A stretch of 48,190 nt of DNA from NCBI RefSeq assembly GCF_000170855.1, contig NZ_ABCQ01000037.1, positions 1 through 48,190 of the forward strand, read 5' to 3'. How positions within the stretch are numbered: the first letter of the stretch is position 1; every line of letters begins with the position of its first letter. This stretch comes from Moritella sp. PE36 (lineage in GTDB: Bacteria > Pseudomonadota > Gammaproteobacteria > Enterobacterales > Moritellaceae). The notes below the pieces were generated by a model, which saw nothing but the letters and a program-made list of their open reading frames with translations, was not told the DNA's origin and made no database searches. Position numbers and translations under genes: made by a program. Shown one piece after another: positions 1 to 7,971 of this stretch.

Positions 1-152
1 ATTATTTGCTTTTCCTGAAATTCAATCACGCTTTGTCGATCTTGGACGCACACTTTCTCTTGTGGTAAGTATAATTGTTCTTTAAACTCAGCAAGATAAG
101 AGTTTCGGTACGGAAATAACCGGAACACAAACTCGATATAACAGGCGCGCAC
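1..152 (-). CDS. possible partial ORF running off the left edge
   Basis: On the minus strand a frame is open from a GTG at 150-152 to the window edge. It encodes about 50 residues, including RLFPYRNSYLAEFKEQLYLP. I do not recognise the family. A stop lies just upstream of the GTG, so if this is a gene it starts here and continues left. It could equally be a chance frame or a fragment. Confidence 0.25.
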   Translation of the reverse strand, partial: MRACYIEFVFRLFPYRNSYLAEFKEQLYLPQEKVCVQDRQSVIEFQEKQI

Positions 153-239
153 GCTTTCTCAAATTGGTTTATTTACACATTTGAAATAAAGTATTATTAT
201 TCAATGCCTTAATTACATTTAGACACACTAGTCTAATGA

Positions 240-290
240 GGTAAACGAGCGCGCCTATTATACAAACCTTATGTGTCAGTTCAATTCTAA
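240..290 (+). other. possible attC right-half remnant or cassette junction
   Basis: The stretch around 250-275, with CCTATTATACAAACCTTATG, resembles stretches before two other cassette-like genes (about 22003-22030 and 31528-31555). In those places a TATAA/TATAC block is followed by TTATG or TTATAC about 10 bases later. It may be the right half of an eroded attC site. No full hairpin partner is visible. Positions 153-304 hold no gene that I can see. Confidence 0.25.
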
Positions 291-304
291 ATGTAGAGGC
301 AAGT

Positions 305-847
305 GTGCTAAAAAAAATCGAGATAAACATTGATTTATTGATGGGAAAGTACGAACAACTGGATATTTTTTTCCGCTCTGCAATAGAAGAACTATTTGCT
401 GAACAGAACGATATTAGTGTATCGGAACTGATTAAGGATGATGGTGATAATGACTTGACATTGATTGACTGTTTAAAGGATAAAGTCGGGGTGTATTTGT
501 TTATCGGTGTAGATAATGAAATTAAGTATATTGGTAAAGGGGGAACATCTCGTCAAAATAAGAAAGGTACTAAAGGCTTACGTTATCGTATTTCGCAAGA
601 ATTATGTGAATATAAAAAAAATCCTCAAAACACATTATCAAAAAATATCATAGATATTGATTCCATTTTATTAAACAAAACGGTTACGAGTAACGAGAGT
701 ATTGAATCGATCAAGAAAATGAAATTAAGAGTCTTTTGTGCCGGTGAGCGAGTGAAAAATGATGAAGTAAATATTAGTTTAATTGAAAAGGTTGAGTCTT
801 TAGAAATGATATTAATTTCACTTTTACCTTCTAAATATAATAAATAG
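305..847 (+). CDS. GIY-YIG-like nuclease domain protein
   Basis: This 180-residue protein starts at GTG 305, preceded by a GAGG-type ribosome site. Residues 62-66 (GVYLF) and 74-79 (KYIGKG), followed by an arginine near residue 93, match the GIY...YIG...R order of the GIY-YIG nuclease fold. The N-terminal 60 residues are acidic and unassigned, and the C-terminal half is not recognised. Proteins of this fold cut DNA in repair, restriction and homing. Here the gene stands first in a row of small cassette-like genes, which suggests an accessory or defence role, but that is inference. I did not identify a complete set of catalytic residues, so activity is uncertain. Confidence 0.55.
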   Translation: MLKKIEINIDLLMGKYEQLDIFFRSAIEELFAEQNDISVSELIKDDGDNDLTLIDCLKDKVGVYLFIGVDNEIKYIGKGGTSRQNKKGTKGLRYRISQELCEYKKNPQNTLSKNIIDIDSILLNKTVTSNESIESIKKMKLRVFCAGERVKNDEVNISLIEKVESLEMILISLLPSKYNK

Positions 848-885
848 ACACATAAAAAGCTGTTATGAGGTAAAGGGGGAGTATC

Positions 886-1416
886 TTGCCTGAGAATATT
901 GAAGTGTCAGCAATTGGGGTAAGTGATTGGATTGCATTGGTTTCTGTTTCTATTGCATTATTAGCGTTTGCATTAACCATTTGGCAAGGTTTTTTAACTC
1001 GGAAACATAATCGTCTTTCAGTTAAACCTTTTTTAGATTTTTCGTGGGTAAATAAGCCCGGTGAAGGTCTTCGATGTGAAGTCCTAAATTTGGGAACTGG
1101 ACCAGCCTTTCTGAATGAAATTAAGTTTTTTGTTGGTGATGATGTCTTCCGTATTACTCATCGTGAAGATTATAAAGCTATGTTTGAAACGCTAAATCTA
1201 AATGAAGTTATTAGAAAAATTGAGGTGTTCCATGTTAACCCTAATTCTGCATTTTCTGTCGGTCACTTAGAGAGCTTACTTGTCTTTTGTGACGCCACTG
1301 AATCAGAAGATAATCATAAATTAATAGCAAGTAAATTAGATCGTTTTTTTGTACAAGTAGAATATAAATGTATTTATGGTATCAGCTATCAATCTCAGAA
1401 GGCTAGTTTGCTGTAA
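886..1416 (+). CDS. hypothetical single-pass membrane protein
   Basis: This 176-residue protein has a likely TTG start at 886, with GGGGGA about 9 bases upstream. One hydrophobic segment at about residues 13-35 is followed by a positively charged stretch (TRKHNR), giving a bitopic topology with the bulk in the cytoplasm. The rest looks like a compact alpha/beta domain without recognisable motifs. The gene ends directly at an attC site, so it is a mobile cassette gene. No function can be assigned from the sequence. Confidence 0.65.
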   Translation: MPENIEVSAIGVSDWIALVSVSIALLAFALTIWQGFLTRKHNRLSVKPFLDFSWVNKPGEGLRCEVLNLGTGPAFLNEIKFFVGDDVFRITHREDYKAMFETLNLNEVIRKIEVFHVNPNSAFSVGHLESLLVFCDATESEDNHKLIASKLDRFFVQVEYKCIYGISYQSQKASLL

Positions 1417-1518
1417 AGCCTCATAACAAGGCATTGAAAACGGAACTAAAACAGTTGGCTATGTTTCGTACCTCAACAAGTTTGGCCAACAATTTTAGTC
1501 CGCTTAATGCGGCGTATG
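1417..1518 (+). repeat. attC site (Vibrio-type)
   Basis: CATAACAAGGC immediately follows the stop codon and pairs with GCGGCGTATG at the far end. The inner arms CGGAACTAAAACAGTTGGC and GCCAACAATTTTAGTCCG are imperfect inverted repeats with unpaired bases, the asymmetry expected of a folded attC. The terminal GCGTATGC lacks one T relative to the canonical GTTRRRY core. Confidence 0.75.
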
Positions 1519-1536
1519 CATCAATAGGGATCGTTC

Positions 1537-2034
1537 ATGAGCCAGTTTGAAACCATTACAGTTCTTATTTCCCTTGCCGTATTAGTTGTTAGTGTGTGGC
1601 ATTTCAAGAGAATATCTGACTTAGATAGGAAGGAAGAATATAAGAGTAAAGGTTCTCTATTTCACGATGCATATTCGGAAACAATGTCATTGATTGAGAA
1701 GACTGAAAATAGAACAAATTTCGTTAACGAAAAAAGGCTATCTCTATCCTCAATAAAATCACCTTATGTGAGTTCCTTTGGATGCTCTCAAGGGCACAGT
1801 GCAATTCTGGTAGAAATCAGGAAAACTAACCCAATTAAAGAAAAGTTAGTAAATCTTTGCTCTGAACTCGAAGGGATAACTAAAAAAGAAGACAAGGAAG
1901 CCTTTGATCGCTGCATGGAAATCAAGGTAGAAGTAAAAAACATAAGTTTGGAGCTTAATAAAATTCTAAGCAAAGCTGAGTTTACTATCAATGATATGCA
2001 TAGTATGGCTCATGCACAAAAAGAACATGCATAA
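1537..2034 (+). CDS. hypothetical cassette membrane protein
   Basis: This 165-residue protein starts at ATG 1537, close after the preceding attC. An N-terminal hydrophobic helix (about residues 5-22) is followed by a charged, helix-rich region, probably a single membrane anchor with a cytosolic coiled tail. No family motif is recognised. The gene is bracketed by attC sites at both ends, the normal layout of an integron cassette. A long reverse-strand frame across 1788-1991 is a shadow. Confidence 0.6.
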   Translation: MSQFETITVLISLAVLVVSVWHFKRISDLDRKEEYKSKGSLFHDAYSETMSLIEKTENRTNFVNEKRLSLSSIKSPYVSSFGCSQGHSAILVEIRKTNPIKEKLVNLCSELEGITKKEDKEAFDRCMEIKVEVKNISLELNKILSKAEFTINDMHSMAHAQKEHA

Positions 2035-2103
2035 CAAGGCAAAGCAGCATCAGTCGCGCTGCTCCTTGGACAGACTTGTCGTCGCTGTTTGCGGCGTTAA
2101 TCT
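2030..2103 (+). repeat. attC site
   Basis: GCATAACAAGGCAAAGCAGC at the left pairs loosely with GCTGTTTGCGGCGTTAATC at the right. GCGTTAAT holds the crossover core. The dispersed intergenic repeat starts exactly at this GTTAATC. Confidence 0.65.
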
Positions 2104-2350
2104 CAATTTTAGTATAGTTTCTGTAATGCGAGCTATACCATTTAAAGTTTCAACTCTAAGCCATTCCTGTCCAGCTCTGGCTTAGTGCTATAACGCTAAG
2201 CCATATAACGCTAAGCCATGTGAATCACGCTAAGCCAAATTTGCCCCAAAGTGTGTTAGAGCAGTTACTCACTCACAGTATGTTCATGTCGATTTTCCAT
2301 ACATTTTCTCATGTGAGGAATGGGAGTTATTTGTCATATCACAGCTGATC
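2093..2350 (+). repeat. dispersed intergenic repeat, copy 1
   Basis: It begins at the attC crossover with GTTAATCTCAATTTTAGTAT, continues with several CTAAGCC units, including two repeats of ATAACGCTAAGCC, and ends with a block containing CATGTCGATTTTCCATACAT and TCATGTGAGGAATGGGAG. The same blocks recur at a dozen other sites in the window. No convincing ORF spans it. Together with the following element it fills the gene-free stretch 2104-2661. Confidence 0.75.
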
Positions 2351-2404
2351 ACGCGAACCCTATTACGAACGCAATTAGGATCCCGTCTAAACTAGGTTAG
2401 GTAT

Positions 2405-2505
2405 AATGCTAAGGCGCTTTCGCCCCCATCGCGCCTCAGCATCATTAATCTAAAACTGCACCAAACACCATCAGTTTTACAATCACTCTAACTCTGCCCC
2501 ATTCC
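2405..2505 (+). repeat. second dispersed repeat, copy a
   Basis: A block starting AAGGCGCTTTCGCCCC and running through GCGCCTCAGCATCATTAATC to CTCTGCCCC is closely matched at about 31082-31175. The left part can fold as GGCGC...GCGCC. Non-coding, function unknown. Confidence 0.6.
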
Positions 2506-2661
2506 ATTTATTGGCTATCGGGGTTCGCCAATATTCGCCAGTGTATGAGTGTTAGTGAGACTTAACACTTCATAAGTTTAAGCATTTTGTTTGTGTTAAA
2601 AAGAGTTCATAATGCACCTAAGCCGATAGATTGTATGGATATTGATTATATTGGGTAAAGT

Positions 2662-3495
2662 ATGGCTAAGTCTAAGAAACGAAAATTTAAAAACAATAAA
2701 CAACCTGTTTCACCATCGCGTGAATTACAAATATTAATCGATGAACAAAAAACACTCCAAAAATTAGCAGAAAATATAGAAATGGGGAATTGTTCACATA
2801 TACAACCTGCAATCTTTTCAAAGTTAAGAGCTCTTGTGTGCACTGGTTCTTGGACTATGAATCCATTGTTACAGAGGGTATTGAGCAGCCAAGGGGTTAA
2901 ACCTAAGTTTTTTACAAGCATCCGCTCTAATTCTGTGGAAACTCTAGATAAAGTTATTCTTTCTAAGCTATGGATATCTAAACAAACTGATAGCTGTCAG
3001 CATGAGGTTGATTTGGATGATTATCTTCAGCAGTCCATATATTACAATCAGTACGAAGATCGTTTCTTAACTAGAAATGACTTAATTCGTCTTATTGCTG
3101 ATACTGAAGGCTCTCATTTTGATGTTGAAGAAGATCTTTATGCCGCATCATTATCTAATAATAAAGTAACACTTGGAGAGTTAGTTCTTTCTTATAAAGA
3201 ATTATTCATGTGGGATATGTATATGCTTATTGATTGGCACATAAATTTGATATTTTTAAATATTCGATTTAATGAAGAAGTGAAAAAACATGGGCTCATT
3301 CCTAGACTGATTTCAGCTATGCAATCAGAAGTTGAAAAAGTGAATAGTCATTACGATCCTCTGTTGAGAAGTACGTTGTTATCATTTTCAATGCAAGGTG
3401 TAAGATTATGTTCCAGTTGTAAGGAAGGAGAATATGTAAAACTTGATGACTATACATTCAAGTGTCAATTCTGTGACCACTTGTACGAACTTTAA
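2662..3495 (+). CDS. hypothetical protein with C-terminal zinc ribbon
   Basis: This 277-residue protein starts at ATG 2662, after GGGTAAAGT. The N-terminus is strongly basic (MAKSKKRKFKNNKQ). The middle is helical and not recognised. The last 30 residues contain CSSC and CQFC about 20 residues apart, a four-cysteine zinc ribbon. The basic tail and zinc ribbon suggest nucleic-acid binding, which is inference. No membrane segment or signal peptide is present. It is a stand-alone gene with dispersed repeats on both sides. Confidence 0.65.
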   Translation: MAKSKKRKFKNNKQPVSPSRELQILIDEQKTLQKLAENIEMGNCSHIQPAIFSKLRALVCTGSWTMNPLLQRVLSSQGVKPKFFTSIRSNSVETLDKVILSKLWISKQTDSCQHEVDLDDYLQQSIYYNQYEDRFLTRNDLIRLIADTEGSHFDVEEDLYAASLSNNKVTLGELVLSYKELFMWDMYMLIDWHINLIFLNIRFNEEVKKHGLIPRLISAMQSEVEKVNSHYDPLLRSTLLSFSMQGVRLCSSCKEGEYVKLDDYTFKCQFCDHLYEL

Positions 3496-3544
3496 GTTTT
3501 AAACTATATTAATTTAACTGCATTAAGGTGGTTAAATCATCATA

Positions 3545-3690
3545 CATTAAAGCTAGTACTCTAAGGCATAATGTGCCCAAACGTGGCTTAGAGCAGTTAC
3601 TCACTCATAATACGTTCATGTCGATTTACCATACATGTTCTCATGTGAGGGATTGGAGTGATTTGTCATATTACAACTGCACACGCGATT
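3545..3690 (+). repeat. dispersed intergenic repeat, copy 2
   Basis: It contains CTAAGGCATAATGTGCCC, GGCTTAGAGCAGTTACTCAC and TCATGTGAGGGATTGGAGTG, the common order of the family. A 66-codon frame at 3528-3728 lies inside it and is considered fortuitous. Confidence 0.7.
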
Positions 3691-3874
3691 CCCCAGAACA
3701 TTGCAAAATTATTTATCCGAAATGCTAGGTTTAAATCGGTTTTAAAGGGTCAAAACAAACATTAGAGAGGATATTTTGTCTAAGTGGTGAAATGACTGTT
3801 AAGGCAAGTTTAAAATGTCACATCGGTTATTTATTTAGAAATGTCACATTGTTGATATCTTTAATCCCAAGATC

Positions 3875-3897
3875 AAAAAAACCTCCAACGAGGAGGC
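3875..3897 (-). terminator. rho-independent terminator for the small minus-strand gene
   Basis: CCTCC AACGA GGAGG is preceded on the plus strand by a run of seven A. Read on the minus strand it is a GC stem followed by seven T. It lies about 45 bases beyond the stop of the gene at 3940-4161. Confidence 0.75.
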
Positions 3898-3939
3898 TAA
3901 ATTTACTATATCGCGATAATTAAGCATAAGACTCGTCAA

Positions 3940-4161
3940 TCAAATAGAGTTAATTCCGTGGTCATCATACACATTAGAGGACTTAGTCTCATTCCAAGCT
4001 TTCTCTAAGTCAGTAACACAATAAGTACCATCATCAAAAAGAGATACTCCCTCGAGCTGTCTTATAAAACGATCGGTTCTCTTATTATAATACGAAGTAC
4101 CTGAAAGTTTTTTGTTCTGAATTTCTATAAAATCAGCAATGAGCATATTATTATCCCGCAT
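3940..4161 (-). CDS. small hypothetical protein, 73 residues
   Basis: The start ATG at 4161 is preceded on the minus strand by AAGGGGGTTAT, a strong ribosome site, and the gene has its own terminator, so it is probably real. The acidic product has no membrane segment. Residues 18-50 contain SYYNKRTDRFIRQLEGVSLF. I do not recognise the family. It is isolated and reads against its neighbours. Confidence 0.6.
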   Translation of the reverse strand: MRDNNMLIADFIEIQNKKLSGTSYYNKRTDRFIRQLEGVSLFDDGTYCVTDLEKAWNETKSSNVYDDHGINSI

Positions 4162-4240
4162 ATAACCCCCTTAAAACTAAAATAATATATATCACGTGGC
4201 TATGTAATATGGTATTTTTTTTGTTTGCTTGGGCTTACTG

Positions 4241-5188
4241 ATGTTAAAAAAGATTATTGAAAAACAAGAATTTTCATCCCAACTGTTATTTGAGGTTTGC
4301 TCTAAGCAATTAGAGAGCACTCCAGACTGTCACTATACACACTACTTACTAGGTCGTCATTTTCAAGATTTGGAGGAATGGCGAGGTGCCATTAAACATT
4401 TTAAGCAATCTTTATTACTAGACCATTCAGAACTAGGGGTATGGCAAGGATTACATAACTCATTAATTTCGTATGGCGGTGTTGCTAAAGGGCTCGAAGA
4501 ATTTTCAAGCTTTATTAATCGAGAGTTGTACAGCAAACTTGATATAGAAGAGCTTGATGGTGATATGCTCCTTTTCCGTGTTGTGGAAACTAAGCATGTC
4601 GAAAGTTTTACAGTCGAAGAACAAGGTAGATTTAGTCCGACTAAAAATTATAGAAAACCCAAAGAAGATGGACCTTGGTGTGATTTACATGAAAATAGAC
4701 CTCACCAAGCAGTAAAAGTTGAGAATGTAAAACTGTCAGGCTTAGATCTAAAGCTAATGGAACTATCGATTGGAGGTTTGTACCACGTTCTATGTTTTAC
4801 GCGCGTTAGTAAAGCTAACGTCGAGAGTTTTAGGAAGTTATATAACATCAATAAATTCCAAGAAGATAGCTCCAAAGAATATAGTGTAATTGTTATTAAT
4901 GACTCAAAGGAATTCCTTCGTCGTGTTGTAGGGCTTCACCCTCGTATGGAGTTTGGAGGCGTTTGGTATTTACCAACTGATGTAGTTGAACGTTCTAACG
5001 GAGTTTTATTCCCGTTTATTAAAGGCAAAAAGTATGCAAAAGAGTTCGAGTTTCGGCTTGCAACACAACATGTTAAAAGTCTTACATTAGGTGAATCGGT
5101 ATATTTAAATATGGGTCGGCTGGACGATATCTCTGAAGTAGTTAAGCCTTCAGAGATACTTGAGTATGTTGAAAATCGATTTAAGTAG
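4241..5188 (+). CDS. TPR-containing hypothetical protein
   Basis: About 315 residues from ATG 4241; a TTG at 4229 in the same frame is an alternative. Residues 30-80 (HYLLGRHFQDLEEWRGAIKH and the following helix) fit one to two tetratricopeptide repeats, which mediate protein-protein contacts. The C-terminal two thirds are unassigned and show no membrane segment. A dif-like site lies 15 bases after the stop, so this gene may belong to, or border, a Xer-mobile module. Function unknown. Confidence 0.6.
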   Translation: MLKKIIEKQEFSSQLLFEVCSKQLESTPDCHYTHYLLGRHFQDLEEWRGAIKHFKQSLLLDHSELGVWQGLHNSLISYGGVAKGLEEFSSFINRELYSKLDIEELDGDMLLFRVVETKHVESFTVEEQGRFSPTKNYRKPKEDGPWCDLHENRPHQAVKVENVKLSGLDLKLMELSIGGLYHVLCFTRVSKANVESFRKLYNINKFQEDSSKEYSVIVINDSKEFLRRVVGLHPRMEFGGVWYLPTDVVERSNGVLFPFIKGKKYAKEFEFRLATQHVKSLTLGESVYLNMGRLDDISEVVKPSEILEYVENRFK

Positions 5189-5202
5189 CGTAAAGTTGTT
5201 GG

Positions 5203-5230
5203 CAAGCGCATAACGCATGTTATGTAAGAT
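5203..5230 (+). other. dif-like XerC/XerD site (pdif 1)
   Basis: XerC arm CAAGCGCATAA, 6-bp spacer CGCATG, XerD arm TTATGTAAGAT. The E. coli dif arms are GGTGCGCATAA and TTATGTTAAAT. Spacer and XerD arm are identical to those at 6538-6565. Confidence 0.7.
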
Positions 5231-5397
5231 CAGAATCTAGTTATGGTTCACTACGTTAAATCTAGCGAACTAACTCCCACCAAAAATCATTTCAGGCTCG
5301 TAGCTGCAATACTTGATTTAGTTATCCACCGTTTTTGTGAGTAACCGGTGCACAAAAAATATGCTCGATATATTCTGTTTTAATAGCAACATTTCGT

Positions 5398-5430
5398 TCT
5401 GCGCATAATAGAGATGTGATTATGTTAAAC
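5398..5430 (+). other. dif-like half sites with an 11-bp spacer
   Basis: TCTGCGCATAA and TTATGTTAAAC are the best-matching XerC and XerD arms in the window, but they are separated by 11 bp instead of the usual 6-8. It may be an inactive site, a fused remnant of two sites, or chance. Confidence 0.35.
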
Positions 5431-5454
5431 ATTTACCTGTCTGCGATACTGGAA

Positions 5455-5480
5455 CAGGCAGGCAGGCAGGCAGGCAGGCC
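5455..5480 (+). repeat. GGCA tetranucleotide microsatellite
   Basis: About six tandem GGCA units lie between two dif-like sites in the gene-free stretch 5189-5525. Tracts of this kind change length by slippage. No ORF crosses it. Confidence 0.8.
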
Positions 5481-5491
5481 ACAACGTGGTA

Positions 5492-5519
5492 TTTACACAT
5501 AATCCGCATTATGCGAAGT
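5492..5519 (-). other. dif-like XerC/XerD site, inverted (pdif 2)
   Basis: On the minus strand: XerC arm ACTTCGCATAA, 6-bp spacer TGCGGA, XerD arm TTATGTGTAAA. It lies just after the stop of the minus-strand gene 5526-6311. With pdif 3 it brackets that gene in opposite orientation. Confidence 0.7.
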
Positions 5520-5525
5520 AACACG

Positions 5526-6311
5526 CTATTTATTTTTAATCGCACTGCCGATTTGACCAAATGATACATTTACATAGCTCAAACTAGTATTCATTGGAAT
5601 TATCACGCCGTTTATTTTATTATTTCTAGTATCAATGTGAGAGATAATATTATCACCTATGATAGTCGATTCAGAACCATCAAAAGCTCCTCTGATAGTT
5701 GTTATAAACTCTGTGTCAAATGTACGAACAGCTAATACTTTTAACTTCCAATCTTTAAAATGGCGATGGAAATCAAACTCTTCCCCATATTCTTTGAAGT
5801 ATATAGTATACATTACAGCAATTTCGTTAAACAATAAATCAGCCTCTGTATCATCGACATCTGGATTGTGTTTAATATAATTATTTATTGTGAATGAGTT
5901 ATTATCGTTGAAACAAGCTTCATGTAGATCCACTGTATTTTGAGCTGATTTTCGACAATTACTTATTATTTTAGAGTTGACCAAATTTATCTTTTTGGAG
6001 AATTCCATTAGCCTTTCTAAGTCTTCTTTACGTTGATGATATTCAAAATCTACGCTACCACTTCCAATCGCTTTTACTTTTTCTAAATCTAATATTTCAT
6101 CTAGCCGTTCCATTTGAACGTCAAATTTAGCCAAAGCTAATTTTTTTTCAATTTCTTCTAACTTGTCTAGCTTTTCTAATTTAGCATCAATGGTCCCATA
6201 TGTTCTAAATTTCCATTTCCAATAAAATGAATAAATAGTAAGTATTGCTATGGCAACAACCATAACCTCGGGCATTAATATAAAATTAATTATCAACATT
6301 AAATATTCCAA
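5526..6311 (-). CDS. hypothetical membrane-anchored coiled-coil protein (pdif module)
   Basis: This 261-residue protein probably starts at TTG 6311, because AGGA sits about 7 bases upstream; an ATG lies four codons inside. Residues 4-30 form a hydrophobic helix followed by WKWKFR, a membrane anchor with a cytosolic body. Residues 38-75 are rich in Lys/Glu/Leu heptads (KLEKLDKLEEIEKKLALAKF), a probable coiled coil. The C-terminal domain is not recognised. The gene is bracketed by oppositely oriented dif-like sites, so it is likely a Xer-mobilised single-gene module. Such modules often carry defence, toxin or resistance genes, but nothing here identifies one. Confidence 0.6.
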   Translation of the reverse strand: MEYLMLIINFILMPEVMVVAIAILTIYSFYWKWKFRTYGTIDAKLEKLDKLEEIEKKLALAKFDVQMERLDEILDLEKVKAIGSGSVDFEYHQRKEDLERLMEFSKKINLVNSKIISNCRKSAQNTVDLHEACFNDNNSFTINNYIKHNPDVDDTEADLLFNEIAVMYTIYFKEYGEEFDFHRHFKDWKLKVLAVRTFDTEFITTIRGAFDGSESTIIGDNIISHIDTRNNKINGVIIPMNTSLSYVNVSFGQIGSAIKNK

Positions 6312-6537
6312 TTTATCGTCCTTTCAAATATAGGTATTTGTATCAAGAGCACACTATCTTTAATAGTGTACTCTTGTCTAATATTTAGAATTTATACAGT
6401 TTTTCATGTTTTTATACAGGAATATCAAAAGCCTGTATTTACCCATCAAATTTAATTTGGTTTATTTATAACATGTTTTTCGAATGACATTTCTAACGGT
6501 GACAAACCTGACATCTCTATCGGGGACCTACAATAGC

Positions 6538-6565
6538 ACTGCGCATAACGCATGTTATGTAAGAT
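6538..6565 (+). other. dif-like XerC/XerD site (pdif 3)
   Basis: XerC arm ACTGCGCATAA, spacer CGCATG, XerD arm TTATGTAAGAT. Nine of eleven XerC-arm positions match E. coli dif. It separates the membrane-protein gene from the zincin gene. The rest of 6312-6734 holds no gene that I can see. Confidence 0.75.
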
Positions 6566-6734
6566 AACATCTGATGATTGTTCGCCAAGAAAAATCATCA
6601 TTTGCTATTTCGGGGTTGCAGCACCCTCTGCCCCTAGCGGGGAAAGGGAAAAACAATCAATACATTAACTGACAGAAAAAGAAAAGTGATGGCGACAAGA
6701 TGGCGACACACATTCTTATTTATAGTTGTAACTA

Positions 6735-7322
6735 TTAACGAACAAAGCGGGTAAGTAAGCAATCGATTGTATCTTGAGGCAAGTTCAAACCAGCCAAATT
6801 AAAAGTTGCTGCTGTCATTTCTTTAAAAGAAGGTTCTATATTTCGTAGCTTTTTAATAGCATCAGTATCAATACTAATTAACTCTCGCACTTTTTGTGCA
6901 GCATCAATGTAGGACAGCCTGCCAGTTAAGTTAGTCGTATTGAATTCACGTTGTACAAAATCTTCGGAATAAACCGTAGCTAAACCCTCCTCAATAACTG
7001 GAGCTCCGTTTTGCCCATCAGGAGCAAGCAAATGAATAGCTTCATGTGCAAGTTGATAGCAAGCTATCGTATCATCATTAAGAGCATTCAGATTTAATTG
7101 AATAATTACATTCTTGCAATTTCTTGGAAACCAATTTTGAGGACCATTTGATGAGAATTCAACACCAATAAATGTGTATTCTTTATCTCTTTGTCCATAT
7201 AACGATTCAATTTCTATAAGCATTCTTCCCAAACGTGTCGCGAGAGTCAAAGAATAGCTACAACTATTTTCATCTGCACACGGCAAAGGTTGAGCAATAT
7301 AATGTGTTTGTAAGATCATCAT
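6735..7322 (-). CDS. HExxH zinc-metallopeptidase-like protein (pdif module)
   Basis: This 195-residue protein starts at ATG 7322 with GGAATAA upstream. Residues 93-97 are HEAIH, the zinc-binding HExxH helix. About 14 residues later comes EEGLA (111-115), which could supply the third zinc ligand as in gluzincins. No signal peptide is visible, so it should be cytosolic. Its partner or substrate is unknown. The short size and lone position between two dif-like sites resemble mobile toxin or defence-associated metalloproteases, but that is speculative. Confidence 0.65.
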   Translation of the reverse strand: MMILQTHYIAQPLPCADENSCSYSLTLATRLGRMLIEIESLYGQRDKEYTFIGVEFSSNGPQNWFPRNCKNVIIQLNLNALNDDTIACYQLAHEAIHLLAPDGQNGAPVIEEGLATVYSEDFVQREFNTTNLTGRLSYIDAAQKVRELISIDTDAIKKLRNIEPSFKEMTAATFNLAGLNLPQDTIDCLLTRFVR

Positions 7323-7683
7323 TTATTCCATACGTTATAGTATTTTAATAGTAGGGCGACTAGTGCCTTCCAATTTATTCACCCTAGCCAATTATGACTA
7401 ATCAAATGATAAAATAAGATTAAACACCAAGTGCCGCTAATTATTAACAAGTAAAGATATTCGACTGATTTTATTACTATTTTCATTCACAGCAAGAAGA
7501 ATAGATCGCAGTCTGACGATTTATCACAAAATTGAGAATAATCAAAGATTCAGGTTAAAAAAACGGCGACAGAATGGCGGCTGTGTTTCGGGATAATAGG
7601 TAGGTAATTAGTTAAGAATGTACAAAATAAAAATAACAACTGTATATAACAAAAGCACCTAACCGCGTTTCAACTCCCCCCGA

Positions 7684-7719
7684 CCCAATTGCGCATAACG
7701 CATGTTATGCACAATTGGG
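7684..7719 (+). other. palindromic dif-like site (pdif 4)
   Basis: XerC arm ATTGCGCATAA, spacer CGCATG, XerD arm TTATGCACAAT (7688-7715). It sits in a longer near-perfect palindrome whose outer arms are CCCAATTG and CAATTGGG, unlike the other sites. It could therefore also act as a hairpin. With pdif 3 it brackets the zincin gene. Confidence 0.6.
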
Positions 7720-7734
7720 TGAGGGTGTCAGCTA

Positions 7735-7872
7735 GATTCCTTCACTACCCCTACAAAATCTAATGTGTATTACTATCGGCTAGAACAATAACTCTATCAA
7801 GGTTTTGTCCAGCTACTGCTTAGGGCAATAACGCTAAGTCGTTTTTCTCCAAAGTGTGTTAGGTCCAGAAGG
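7735..7872 (+). repeat. dispersed intergenic repeat, copy 3 (shortened)
   Basis: It starts with CCCTACAAAATCTAATGTGT, the alternative left module also found at about 18190, 27000 and 29775, then ACGCTAAGTCG and CCAAAGTGTGTTAG. The right-hand CATGTGAGGGATTGG block is missing. With pdif 4 it accounts for most of gene-free 7323-7940. Confidence 0.7.
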
Positions 7873-7940
7873 CTCGATCTAGAAAATAAACGTCGAAGTA
7901 TGAATATTAGGGTTGCCAAATAATTATCACCGACTAGATT

Positions 7941-7957
7941 ACTAAGTATTACTTAGT
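7941..7957. promoter_or_regulatory. candidate operator upstream of tniQ
   Basis: ACTAAGTATTACTTAGT is a perfect 17-bp palindrome (8-bp arms around one T) ending 14 bases before the tniQ start. I-F3 CASTs are known to be controlled by small Xre-type repressors. No such gene is seen in the window, so the link is inference. Confidence 0.5.
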
Positions 7958-7971
7958 TTTGTTGGGGGTTT

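Noticed and set aside
1991-2185. 64-codon ORF across attC and repeat
   Set aside because: It runs through an attC and a non-coding repeat; no ribosome site.
3528-3728. 66-codon ORF with HVRDWSDLSYYNCTR, also seen at 16712-16915
   Set aside because: It lies within the dispersed repeat. Other copies break the frame and the starts differ, so coding is unlikely, although the shared peptide is striking.
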